A DNA stretch of 64,000 nt, taken from positions 121,866,485 through 121,930,484 of the forward strand of contig CM077664.1 in the NCBI GenBank assembly GCA_039707655.1, read 5' to 3'. This document shows, piece by piece, positions 24,318-34,353 of this stretch. Under the pieces are notes generated by a model. It was not told the origin of the DNA. It saw only the letters and a list, made by a program, of their open reading frames with translations, and made no database searches. The DNA is from Elymus sibiricus (Eukaryota > Streptophyta > Magnoliopsida > Poales > Poaceae). The first letter of the stretch is position 1. Each line of letters begins with the position of its first letter. The position numbers and the translations under genes are program-made.

Positions 24318-26436
24318 ACTCCCCCAAGCTTAACTCATTGCTTGTCCTCAAGCAATTCAGTTGACAACCTGAAAGTGACAAAGAAAAACTTTTACAAACT
24401 CTTTTGTTCTTGTTGTCTGTATATATACTTAACTAGCATCCAAGTTTTCAGCAAAGATTATGAACTAACCATATGAATGATAACACTTAGGTCTCACATT
24501 TACTCATGGCAAAAACATAACCAACTAGCGAGCAATAATAAAATATCTCGGATGCCAACAATTTGTCAAAACAATCATGATATAATATGATAACATGGTA
24601 TCTCGCTAGCCCTTTCTGAGACCGCAAAACATATATGCAGAGCACCACTGAGGTTCAAGCAGCGACTAAACATTGTAATTCAGGGTAGAAGATATCCATT
24701 CATGGTCACACCCAACATTAACTATACTCAATGCATAAAAATGACAATAGTGCTCTCCAACTGGTGCTTAAATGAGAAGGTGATGACTCAATAATAAAAG
24801 TAAAATAACATAAAAGTAAAAAGATAGGCCCATCGTAGAGGGAAGCATGGATTTGCAGCGGTGCCAGAGCTCGAAGCTTAAATCAGAGATTAAAACAATT
24901 TTGAGAGGTATGCCTTTCCTGTCAACGCTACGATCGAGAATTTTCAATATCTTCCATGCTAAACACATTATAGGCGGTTCCCAAGCGGAAAGGTAAAGTT
25001 TACTCCCCCTCCACCATACCAACACAAGCCATGGCTAGCCGAATTCACAGGTGCCCTCCATACCAACAACTTTCCGGGGGAGTTTGTTGTATTATATAAT
25101 TCGATTTTGACCACAGGACTGGGCATCCCAAATACCAGCCTCTCTCATGCAATGACAAGTGAATAAACACTCATCTGAGAATAACCTGCTTAGCATGGAA
25201 GATAATGAACGCCCCCTGTCGCTCCATGAGCGGTACGGGCACACAAAACAGATGTTCGTTTGAATGTTTAGAGGTGGCACATGCAAATTTACTTGGAACA
25301 GCAGGGTAATACCGCATATAGGTAGATATAGTGGACTCATCTGGAACAACTTTGGTTTAAGAATTGTGGATGCACAAGCAGTATTCCCGCTTAGTACAGC
25401 CGAAGGCTAGCAAATAGATTGAGAAGCGACCAACTAGAGAGCGAAAACGGTCATAGACATGCATTGCGAATAATTAACATTGAACACGAGCATGAGTAAG
25501 ATATCAGCACCCTGAACATAAATATCATGGAGGCTATGTTGATTTTGATTCAACTACATGTGTGAACATGTGCCAAATCAAGCCACTCGAATTACTCAGA
25601 GGAGGATACCATACTATCATACTACATCACAACCATTTTAATGCATGTTGACACTCAAGATAAATCATTATCCACTCCTAGCTATTTAAGCATGGCATGA
25701 GCAACTATAATCTCTAATTGTCATCACAAACATGTTTACTCATAATAATGCTGAATCATGAATACTGAGTTAAACATATTTACAAAGACAAAAACAAGAA
25801 GAGTTCATACCAGCTTTTGTTCACCGCAATCACTTCATCAAATATCGTCATTATTGCCTTTCACTTGCACGACCAAATGATGTGATAATAATAATAGTGC
25901 AAGTGTGCAGTGGACTAAGCTGGAATCTGCAAACATTTATTCAAAGGAGAAGACAAAGTAATAGTGGTTCTTTGTTAGTTCAACAATAAAGCATATGAAA
26001 GCCACTCAACATTTTCATCGTGGTCTTCTCCTTGCGATGACTCAACAAAAAGAAAAGAAATTCAGAGAAACACACTGAAATATTTTTTGAGTTTTTAGTT
26101 TTTTTTTGAAGAAAGCAAATTAATGAAGAAAAACGAAAAACGAGAAAAACTATTTACATGGGAAAGCTCCCAACAAGCAAAAGAAGAAATGAGAAATCTT
26201 TTTGGGTTTTCTTTTAATACTACAAAGTAACTAAAGAAGAAAGAAAAAAAAAGCGAGAAATATTTTTGGATTTTTGAAGTTTTTCAAACACACAAGAAGA
26301 AAGCAAAAATAAACTAACATGGATATACAATGAAAAAGGATGAACACCGACAACTAGAATGAATGTGTGGTACATGAATGTAATGTCGGTGAGACCTACG
26401 TACTCCCCCAAGCTTAGACTTTTGGCCAAAGTTGGT
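24318..26436 (-). other. 3' non-coding internal region of the Athila-type element
   Basis: About 2.1 kb between the third ORF's stop and the PPT, AT-rich and without credible ORFs. A second PPT-like copy (minus TAAGCTTGGGGGAGTA) lies at 26401-26416, just after the third ORF. The layout resembles the non-coding region of the element at 1168-4506. Confidence 0.7.
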
Positions 26437-28985
26437 CTACGGCCACTCCTGGCCTGGATAATACTCGTGATAGTAGTTCAGGTTGTACTGGAGTGCAGCC
26501 GCCACTGCTTGGTGAGCTGTCTCATTGCGCCTAGCGGTCTCTGCCGCCCTCTCGTGCTCCTCAGCCTCTTCCTCAAGTATGAAATGTCTATGTTTTTCCT
26601 GGAAATTAAAGAAGGCAGGAGCAGGCAAAGCAATATGGAAGACATGGCGCCTGTTAAAGATTAGCATGTATCTGAGCGGGGGGGTCACCCCTCTCAAGGA
26701 ACTGGTGGCGTTCCATAGCATCATAATCAAGAAAACTAGGTGGCAATAGGGTATCATTTTGTTTAATGGGCACACCAAGATAAGTGGCTAAGCGAGTAGC
26801 ATAAATTCCACCAAATAAGTCACCAACTAAGGCATTATTATGTAAATGACGTGCAACAATAGCCCCCATGTTAAATTGTCTATCTCTCAGCACCGCACTC
26901 TTAAGAATGCTCAAGTCAGGGGCGCAAAGATGACTAAGGTCATGTTTACCATTAATGCATCTACCTATGAACAGAGCAAAATAATGTATAGCAGGAAAAT
27001 GAATGCTCCCCATAGTAGCTTGTGTTATGCCTCTAGTTTCACCCCCTAGTAATGTTCATGAGAAATTCATTGCAGTCAGATTTACGAGGTTCAGTGCAAG
27101 TCCCCCAAAATGGAATTTTACAAACATCACTAAATTCTTCAACGGACATGCGAAAAGACTTTTCATATAAGTTGAAAATAACATCATGTGAAGTGCGATG
27201 AGATACATACTCGAATTTCCGCACAAAAGAGTCAGTGGGATTATAGTACCGCGGGCACTTATCTGTCAAGAAATCCGTGAGCTCGGCGTTGCGTACATAC
27301 ATATCAAACTCTTCCTTGATGCCTGATACGTCCAATTTGCATCATGATTTCCTACTGTTAATTAATATGTTTTTTATCATTATTTCACTTTATGGTACAA
27401 TTTTTATGCCTTTTCTCTCTTATTTTGCAAGATTCACAAGAAGAGGGAGATTGCCGGCAGCTGGAATTCTGGACCGCAAAGGGGTGAAAAAGAGATAGCT
27501 ATTCTGCACAACTCCAAATGACCTGAAAATTTACGGAGAATTATTTTGGAATATATAAAAATACTGGCGAAAGAATTACCAGGAGGGGGCCTACCAGGAA
27601 GCCACAAGCCTGGGGGCGCGCCCTACCCCCTAGGCGCGCCCCCGAGCTTGTGGGGCCCTTGGCAGGCCTCCGTCCCCCTCCTTCTGCTATATGAAGCCAT
27701 TTGCCCTAGAAAAAATCACAAGAAGACTTTCGGGACGAAGCGTCGCCGTCAAGAGGCGGAACCTGGGCAGGAGCTATTTTGCTCTCCGACGGAGCGATTT
27801 CGCCGGGTATACTTCCCTCCGGGAGGGGGAAATCAAAGCCATCGACATCACCAACGATCCTCTCATCGTGGGAGGATCAATATTCATCAACATCTTCACC
27901 AGCACCATCTCATCTCAAACCCTAGTTCATCTCTTGTATTGAATCTTTGTCTCAAAACCTTAGATTGGTACCTGTGGGTTGCTAGTAGTGTTGATTACAT
28001 CTTGTAGTTGATGCTAGTTGGTTTATTTGGTGGAAGATTATATGTTCAGATCCTTAATGATATTCAATACCCCTCTGATCTTGAACATGAATATGATTTG
28101 TGAGTAGTTACTTTTGTTCTTGAGGACATGGGAGAAGTCTTGTCATAAGTAATCATGTGAATTTGGTATTCGTTCGATATTTTGATGATATGTACGTTGT
28201 TGCTTCCTTTAGTGGTGTCGTGTGAACGTCGACTACATGACACTTCACCATCTTTGGGCCTAAGGGAAGGCATTGTGGAGTAGTAATTAGATGATGGGTT
28301 GCTAGAGTGACAGAAGTTTAAACCCTAGTTTATGCGCTATTCCGTAAGGGGCTGATTTGGATCCATATGTTTCATGCTATGGTTAGATTTATCTTAATTC
28401 TTCTTTCATAGTTGCGGATGCTTGTGAGAGGGGGTAATCATAAGTGGGAGGCTTGTTCAAGTAAGAACAGCACCCAAGCACCGGTCCACCCACATATCAA
28501 ATTATCAAAGTAGCGAACGCGAATCAAACAAACATGATGAAAGTGACTAGATGAAATTCCCATGTGTCCTCGAGAATGCTTTGCTTATTATACGAGTTCG
28601 TTCTGGCTTTTTCTTTGCTATAAAAAGGATTGGGTCACCTTGTTGCACCTTTGTTACTATCATTACTTGTTACTTGTTACGAATTACCTTGCTATAAAAC
28701 TATCTGTTACCGATAATTTCAGTGCTTGCAGAGAATACCTTGCTGAAAACTGCTTATCATTTCCTTCTGCTCCTCGTTGGGTTCAACACTCTTACTTATC
28801 GAAAGGACTACGATTGATCCCCTATACTTGTGGGTCATCAATGCTGGCTCGAATCATGAAGGCATCAGATGGCCACTCGCACAGCTGCACTGAGGCCTCC
28901 CGCGGAGGTTCAGAGTCCGGCTCGCGTATTGCGGGTCTTGGAGCACTCTTGCTCGAGGAACCACCATGGAATATCTTCCTAAACA
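26437..28985 (-). pseudogene. Third ORF of the Athila-type element, interrupted by a solo LTR and frameshifted
   Basis: It starts at ATG 28985 (MFRKIFHGGSSSKSA) and is cut at 28841 by the solo LTR. It resumes at 27323 in frame: reading across the 5-bp target gives ...MIRAG then IKEEFDMYVRN. A one-base shift near 27042 (a G run before GETRG) and another at a G7 run (26680-26686) move the rest into two further frames. These hold GSIHFPAIHYFALFIGRC and later FNRRHVFHIALPAPAFF, ending in TAG at 26437-26439. The intact product would be about 340 residues. It is soluble-looking, with no signal peptide or membrane segment. I associate it with unclassified retrotransposon proteins common in Triticeae; its function is unknown. 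Its place downstream of the gag-protease block is where Athila elements keep their extra ORF. Confidence 0.75.
27324..28840 (+). repeat. Solo LTR (Athila-type, Sabrina-like), 1517 bp
   Basis: It is bounded by TGATACGTCC (27324) and GGGTCATCA (28840). The flanks are ATGCC (27319-27323) and ATGCT (28841-28845), a TSD with one later change. Removing it restores the third ORF in frame. It is plus-oriented by similarity of its TGATACGTCC start to the other LTRs read in element sense. It carries the GC-rich hairpin at 27602-27653, with TGCTATATGAAG about 30-40 bp downstream as a TATA candidate. The ORFs at 27546-28007 are LTR sequence. Confidence 0.9.
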
Positions 28986-28994
28986 TTTTCTTCC

Positions 28995-29226
28995 TCTGAA
29001 AATTTCTGAAATTTTTAGTGACTCAAAATAAAAGTGAATGAAACTCAACAAAATTGATAGCAACTACTCCCACAAGTTTCTAGAGGCTATATCATGCATC
29101 AAAACTACTTTGGACCATACAAATTCAACATGCAAGCTCATAAACATGGTCACCACAGCAGCAAAAATTTGCAAAGTATAAAGCACTAGAACAAAAACTA
29201 ATTGGAGCATTGGAGGAGTCACATAC
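28995..29226 (-). other. Predicted intron in the 5' untranslated region of the third ORF
   Basis: On the minus strand a donor G|GTATGT begins at 29226 and an acceptor TTTTCAG ends at 28995, leaving AGGAAGAAA before the ATG at 28985. The 232 bp between are T-rich, as plant introns are. An alternative acceptor (TTTCAG) lies about 10 bp upstream. The prediction rests on motifs alone. Confidence 0.4.
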
Positions 29227-29379
29227 CAATGAGTAATTCCTCAAAACAGTTTCGGAAACGGAGTTCCGAGCAAGGAGATCGAAAATCACAGCAAAATGAG
29301 CAAGAACACGGGCTTGGGAGCAAGTTTGATTTTTTCTGGAGGAAGAAGAAGGGTGTGGGTGGCTGGGATAAGTGAGTGG

Positions 29380-29620
29380 GTCCCTGTGGGACCCACAAGC
29401 CTGCTGGGCGCGCCGTGGGGGGTGGGCGCGCCCTGTGAGCTTGTGGCTCACAGGTGCACCCCCTGGGATGTGTTCAGTGCCAAAAATTCTTAAATATTCA
29501 GGAAAAAATCATACTAAATTTTCAGGGCATTCTGAGAACTTTTATTTTTGGGCCATTTTTTATTGCACGGATAATTCAGAAAATAGGATAATCATGGCAT
29601 TTCTATTTTATTAAACTTTA
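29380..29620 (-). promoter_or_regulatory. LTR-promoter-like segment inside the element, upstream of the third ORF
   Basis: This segment is colinear with part of the LTRs (24020-24210 and 51560-51750). It has the CCACAAGC...GGCGCGCC...GCTTGTGG hairpin (29393-29446), then a TAAATTTTCAGG-like stretch, then CNGAGAACTTTTATTT and a run ending ATCATGGCA. It has the same orientation as the element's LTRs. It sits between protease and the third ORF, where pol should be. It is either a relic of a recombination that deleted pol, or a promoter driving the third ORF. I see no convincing TATA box next to it. Confidence 0.55.
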
Positions 29621-29772
29621 AATAACAGAGAGCAAAAGGTGGGTACATAAGGTTGTGCTTTCTAAATTCATCGACCACATACGCCTCAAAAAGAATCCAT
29701 TAATAAGGTTGATCAAGTCTTATTAACAAACTATTTCTGAATGGCATGAAACCGAAGAATTTTCGTATAACA

Positions 29773-30354
29773 CTATGTTACCTCAACGGGGATATGCATT
29801 TCCCCAACGATAAGAATTTCATTTTTCTTTTGAGCAATAGGAAGAGGAAATTTGAAACCTCCAATAGTAATTGTCGAAACCTTTTCAATACAATTGATAC
29901 CATTCACCAAACTTTGTTTCTTCGGAAAATAAACCGTATGATCATTACCATTGACATGAAAAGTAACCTTGCTTTTGTTGCAATCAATAACAGCCCCTGC
30001 AGTATTCATAAAAGGTCTACCAAGGATAATCGACATGTTGTCGTCCTCGGGCATATCAAGTATAACAAAGTCTGTTAAGACAGTAACATTTGCAACTACA
30101 ACGGGAACGTCCTCGCAAATTCCAATAGGTATAGCAGTTGATTTATCAGCCATTTGCAAAGATATTTCAGTAGGTGTAAGCTTATTCAAATCAAGTCTTC
30201 TATATAAAGAGAAAGGCATAACACTAACACCGGCTCCTAAATCACATAAAGCAGTTTTAACATAACTTCTTTTAATGGAGCATGGTATAGTAGGTATTCC
30301 TGGATCTCCTAACTTCTTAGGTACTCCACCCTTAAAAGAATAATTTGCAAGCAT
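29773..30354 (-). pseudogene. Aspartic protease (retropepsin) domain of the Athila-type element
   Basis: 193 open codons. The active site is ALCDLGAGVSVMPFSLYRRL (about residues 52-71; Athila proteins usually have CDLGAS), followed by ILTDFVIL-like strands and the flap/core segment SIILGRPFMNTAGAVIDC. It would process Gag. The frame is the same as the upstream ORF (31080-30370), from which a TAA at 30370-30372 separates it. It ends at 29773 with no reverse transcriptase beyond; only LTR-like sequence follows. Confidence 0.82.
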
Positions 30355-30369
30355 GGTGGAAATTTCAGC

Positions 30370-31080
30370 TTATGGTATCTTTCTTTTATTTGTGACAATA
30401 TCTTTCATATATTTAGCATAAGGAGGCATTTTCAACATATCAATCAAGCGAGTGCGCAAGAAGACAGGTCTAAGTATTTCAACAAAGCGCTCAAAGTCTT
30501 CCTCATCTTTATTTTTAGATGGTTTAGTAGGAAAAGGCATGGGTTTTTGAACCCATGGTTCCCTTTCCTTTCCATGTTTTCTTGCAACGAAGTCTCTTTT
30601 ATCATATCTTTTATTCTTAGGAGGTGGGTTATCAAGATCAATAGCAGGTTCTATTTCTACATCATTATCTGGTTGAGCATCATCATGAACATCATTATCA
30701 TTATCATTATCCTTATCATTATCATTAGGCATATGTTCATTACCAGATTGTGCCTCAGCATCAGAAATAGAAACATCATTTTGATTCTCAGGAGGTTTTT
30801 CTATCTCAGGTTCACTAGAAGCATGCAAAGTCCTATCATTTTTCTTTTTCTTTTTCTTCTTAGATGGACTAGGTGCATCAATATTAATTCTTTGAAAATC
30901 TTGTTCAATTCTTTTAGGATGACCTTCAGGATACGGAGGCTCCTGAGTCATACTACCTCCTCTAGTAACAACTCTAACAGCACGATCATTCATTTTATTA
31001 TTCATCTCATCAAGCAAATCATTTTGTGACTTAGCAATTTGTTCTAACTGAGTCTGAACCATAGAAGCATGTTTACTCAA
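30370..31080 (-). pseudogene. gag: C-terminal Gag / linker region of the Athila-type element
   Basis: 236 open codons, highly charged. It contains a lysine run (KKKKKKK), an Asp/Asn-rich stretch (NDNDKDNDNDNDVHDD) and a conserved Athila segment near the end (ERFVEILRPVFLRTRLIDML, then MPPYAKYMKDIV) that leads into protease. It is in a different frame from the N-terminal Gag, so at least one indel lies at about 31080-31180. The ATG at 31080 is probably not a real start. Confidence 0.75.
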
Positions 31081-31181
31081 ACCTTAACATCATTAGCAAT
31101 TCTAAACATCAAATCACTCAAGCAATCAATCATGATGGCATTTCATTTTAATTGATTGCTAACATATAAATTAAAGCGTTC

Positions 31182-32543
31182 CTACTTAATAATGTAGTTA
31201 TCAAATTCATCCAAGCATTGACTAGCAGATTTATTATAAGGAATATCACCTTCATCGAATCTACGAAGAGAATTTACCTCCACTACATGTGTCGGGGTGT
31301 CGAGCACATGTATTTCTTCAATAGGTGGTAAATTCTTAACATCTTCAGCTTTAATACCTTTTTCTTTCATAGCTTTCTTTGCTTCTTGCATATCTTCTGG
31401 ACTGAGGAATAGAATACCTCTCTTCTTCGGAGTTGGCTTAGGTGGTGGTTCAGGAAGTGTCCAATCATTGGCATTTCTTAACATATTATTCAATAGTTCT
31501 TCAGCCTGTCCAACAGTTCGTTCGCTGAAAATAGAACCAGCACAACTATCTAGGTAGTCCCTAGAAGCATTGGTTAGTCCATTATAAAAGATATCAAGTA
31601 TTTCATTTTTCTTAAGAGGATGATCAGGCAAAGCATTAAGTAATTGGAGAAGCCTCCCCCAAGCTTGAGGGAGATTCTATTCTTCAATTTGCACAAAGTT
31701 AAATATTTCCTGTAAGGCAGCTTGTTTCTTATGAGTAGGAAAATATTTCTCAGAGAAGTAATATATCATATCCTGGGGACTACACACACAACCAGGAGCG
31801 AGAGTATTAAACCATTTCTTAGCATCACCCTTTAATGAGAAAGGAAACAACTTAAGGATGTAGTAATAATGAATTTTTTCCTCATGAGCAAATAGGGTGG
31901 CTATATCATTTAATTTAGTAAGGTGTGCCACAACAGTTTCAGTTTCATAACCATGGAAAGGATCAGATTCAACCAAAGTAATTAACTCAGGATTGACAGA
32001 GAATTCATAATCCTTATTGGTAACAAAGATAGGAGAGGTAGCAAACTTAGGATCATATTTCATTCTCTCCAACATAGATTTTTCTTTCAACTTAGCAAGC
32101 AATTTTCTAACATCATCTCTATCATTACAAGCAAGAATTGCCCTAGCTGTCTCTCCATTGAAAACATAACCATCAGGTATCTTAGGCATTTCAACTCTAG
32201 TAGGAGGACTAGGCATAATAGGTGAATCATAATTTTCAAGAGTTTCATTGATTTCAGCATTCTCAATTTCTTTAGCTTTAGCAAGCTGTTCATCAAGAAA
32301 TTCACCTAGTGGCACAATATTATCAAGCATAGTATTAGCATCATCATGAGTATCATTTATAGCAGAAGTAGTATCATCAATTACTTGCGACATATCAGAA
32401 TGAATAACAGGTGGTGGTGTCGCAAGCCTACTCAAAACAGAAGGTGAATCAAGTGCAGAGTGTGATGGCAGTTCCTTACCTCCTCTAGTCATAGAGGGGA
32501 TGATCTTGGTCTTAGCGTCTTTCAGATTCTTCATAGTGATCAA
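31182..32543 (-). pseudogene. gag: Athila-type Gag (retrotrans_gag domain)
   Basis: The frame opens at 32543, 70 nt inside the LTR. The capsid core is recognisable in LKLFPFSLKGDAKKWFNTL and IYYFSEKYFPTHKKQAALQE (about residues 230-280), typical of the Retrotrans_gag family. A TAG at 31677-31679 interrupts it. The same frame then continues with NLPQAWGRLLQLLNALPDH and GQAEELLNNMLRNANDW until 31182. The intact protein would form particles. A PPT-like AAGCTTGGGGGAGG (31654-31667, minus) lies inside the coding sequence just past the stop. Confidence 0.85.
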
Positions 32544-32582
32544 CAGATATAAATCCCAAGTGACTCAACAAATAGAACTATG

Positions 32583-32601
32583 CTCCCCGGCAACGGCACC
32601 A
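32583..32601 (-). promoter_or_regulatory. Primer-binding site of the Athila-type element
   Basis: The minus strand reads TGGTGCCGTTGCCGGGGAG, one base different from the site at 6192-6207 (TGGCGCCG). It lies about 11 nt inside the LTR border at 32613. It marks the split copy on the right as the 5' LTR. Confidence 0.8.
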
Positions 32602-32612
32602 GAAAAAGGTCT

Positions 32613-32999
32613 TGATAACCCACAAGTATAGGGGATCGCAATAGTTTTCGAGGGTAGTATTTCACCCAAATTTATTGATTCGACACAAGGGGAGCCGAAG
32701 AATATTTGTTAGTATTAGCAGTTGAGTTGTCAATTCAACCACACCTGGAGAACAAATATCTGCAGCAAAGTATTTAGTAGCACAGTAGTATGATAGTTTT
32801 GATAGCAGTAGTAACAGTAGCAATAGTAGCAGTAACGGTAACAGTAGCAGTTTTGTAGTGATTGTAACAGTAGCAGCAAAGAATGTAAGTTAGCAAAGAT
32901 CAATATGAGAAAAGCGTAGGCATTGGATCAATGATGGATAATTATGTTGGATGACATTCATCATGTAACAGTCACAACCTAGGGCGATACACAATAGCT
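32613..32999 (-). repeat. 5' LTR of the Athila-type element, part 1
   Basis: It matches 22897-23283 with about a dozen substitutions. It is cut after ATAGCT at 32999 by the LARD insertion; TAGCT (32995-32999) is the duplicated target. Confidence 0.93.
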
Positions 33000-33347
33000 T
33001 GTAACACCCCCTGTATTATGCTACAGTGATCCCACATCATAATGGCAAGTCATTTTGTTAAGCAAAGCTTGATCATGCCAAATACATATCTCATTTCAAT
33101 TCCATCATTAGATTCAAGTCAAATTAAAAGTGGAATTGAAAGTTGCTCAAAACTAAGAACTAAAAAGTTCATGTTTTAGTAAATATTTTATAACAATATA
33201 TTTTCAGGAAAACAACATCACTAAAACTCTTGAACAACCCCTAGAAGTTCAAAACAGCAACAACATCACCATTTTGACTCTTTTAAATGCAATTCAAAAT
33301 TCAAATGAATTCAAATCACTCCCAAACTTTTTGTGGCAGTGGGGAAT
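33000..33347 (+). repeat. LARD copy C LTR, segment 1
   Basis: It starts TGTAACACCCC, as does the minus-strand copy ending at 52915, but diverges soon after, so the two belong to different subfamilies. It is non-coding and is cut at GGAAT (33343-33347), the Tat target site. Confidence 0.85.
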
Positions 33348-34267
33348 TGTCGGTGTACTAAAGTATGGGTCTTTTTAGTACCCCTTACTTGTGCACGGGC
33401 AGTTGTAGCCGTACCGTGGCAAGCCTTGCCGGGGAATAGCTAGGAGTAATCACGAGACTAAGATGCCAAGGAGACGTTCAAGTCAACGATCAGACCAGAA
33501 GACAGAAGGCCAAAGGGTTGCGGAGGCCCGGCAAGACCCTTGCCGGCAAGGCCTCGCACCCGGCAAGACCCGGTCCCGGCAAGCCCCGGGCCCGGCAAGG
33601 ATTCGGTCCCGGCAAGCCCCGGGCCCGGCAAGGATTCAGCCCCGGCAAGGCTCTGCACAGTGCAGCGCTATCGCTCCAGTGCAGCGGCCAGCTTTGTCGT
33701 TTAGGGCTTGTCCTCATGGTGACGTGGTGCGATGCTGACCACGAGATGCTTAAGCGGTGCTGATGGGATGGCTGCTTTTGCCCATCCCCTGTAAAGTTTT
33801 TCCAAGCCCAAGACGCTGAGGGACACCTCGACGGACACCTCACGGTGCATTTAATGAGCTTGTCCTAAGCCGTCAGGGTTAGGTATGATAACACTGTAGC
33901 TACTTTCCACCTCATGCCTTATCTCGTACGCCACTGTGGTAGCCCCTTTGACTCATATAAAAGGAGGCCCGAGGCATACAGGAGGGCACTTCTGGAGGGG
34001 GGATGGCACTTCAGGGAGATAGCACTTCTGAGATTGGACCCGTTCTGCATGCGTAGCTGCTACTGTAGCTCCCAGAACTTGGCCGAGAACATCCACAATA
34101 ATACAATCAAAGCAGGAGTAGGGTTTTACGCATCCGTGCGGCCTGAACCTGGGTAAATCCCCCGCGTGCTGTTCGTTAGTTCTGCTCTTTGTGCAATCCT
34201 CTCCCCTTGCCGAACCGTAAAGGGATCCGCTCGATAGCGATCCCATAGGTGTTCGTTTCCCACGACA
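33348..34267 (+). repeat. 5' LTR of the Tat element, 920 bp
   Basis: It runs from TGTCGGTGTACT to TTTCCCACGACA. It includes CCGGCAAG-rich tandem stretches (about 33525-33650) and a TATA box TATAAAAG at 33956-33963. The PBS starts 3 nt after its end. The short ORFs in it recur unchanged in the 3' LTR. Confidence 0.95.
33956..33963 (+). promoter_or_regulatory. TATA box of the Tat 5' LTR
   Basis: CTCATATAAAAGGAGGCCC has a strong plant TATA box about 305 bp before the LTR end. It is identical in the 3' LTR at 46485-46492. Confidence 0.65.
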
Positions 34268-34270
34268 TCT

Positions 34271-34290
34271 TTGGCGCGCCAGGTAGGGGG
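34271..34290 (+). promoter_or_regulatory. Primer-binding site of the Tat element
   Basis: TTGGCGCGCCAGGTAGGGGG begins 3 nt after the 5' LTR, in the position and style of a Tat-clade PBS. I cannot name the matching tRNA with confidence. Confidence 0.7.
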
Positions 34291-34353
34291 ATCGAGGTTG
34301 TGCGAACCTGATCTAGCGATCAGCGCGTCAGATCTTCGATCATCTTCACCACC

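Noticed and set aside
33458..33843. Pro/Arg- and Gly/Leu-rich ORFs in the Tat LTR (and 45987-46372)
   Set aside because: They arise from CCGGCAAG-type tandem stretches in both LTRs and are not proteins.
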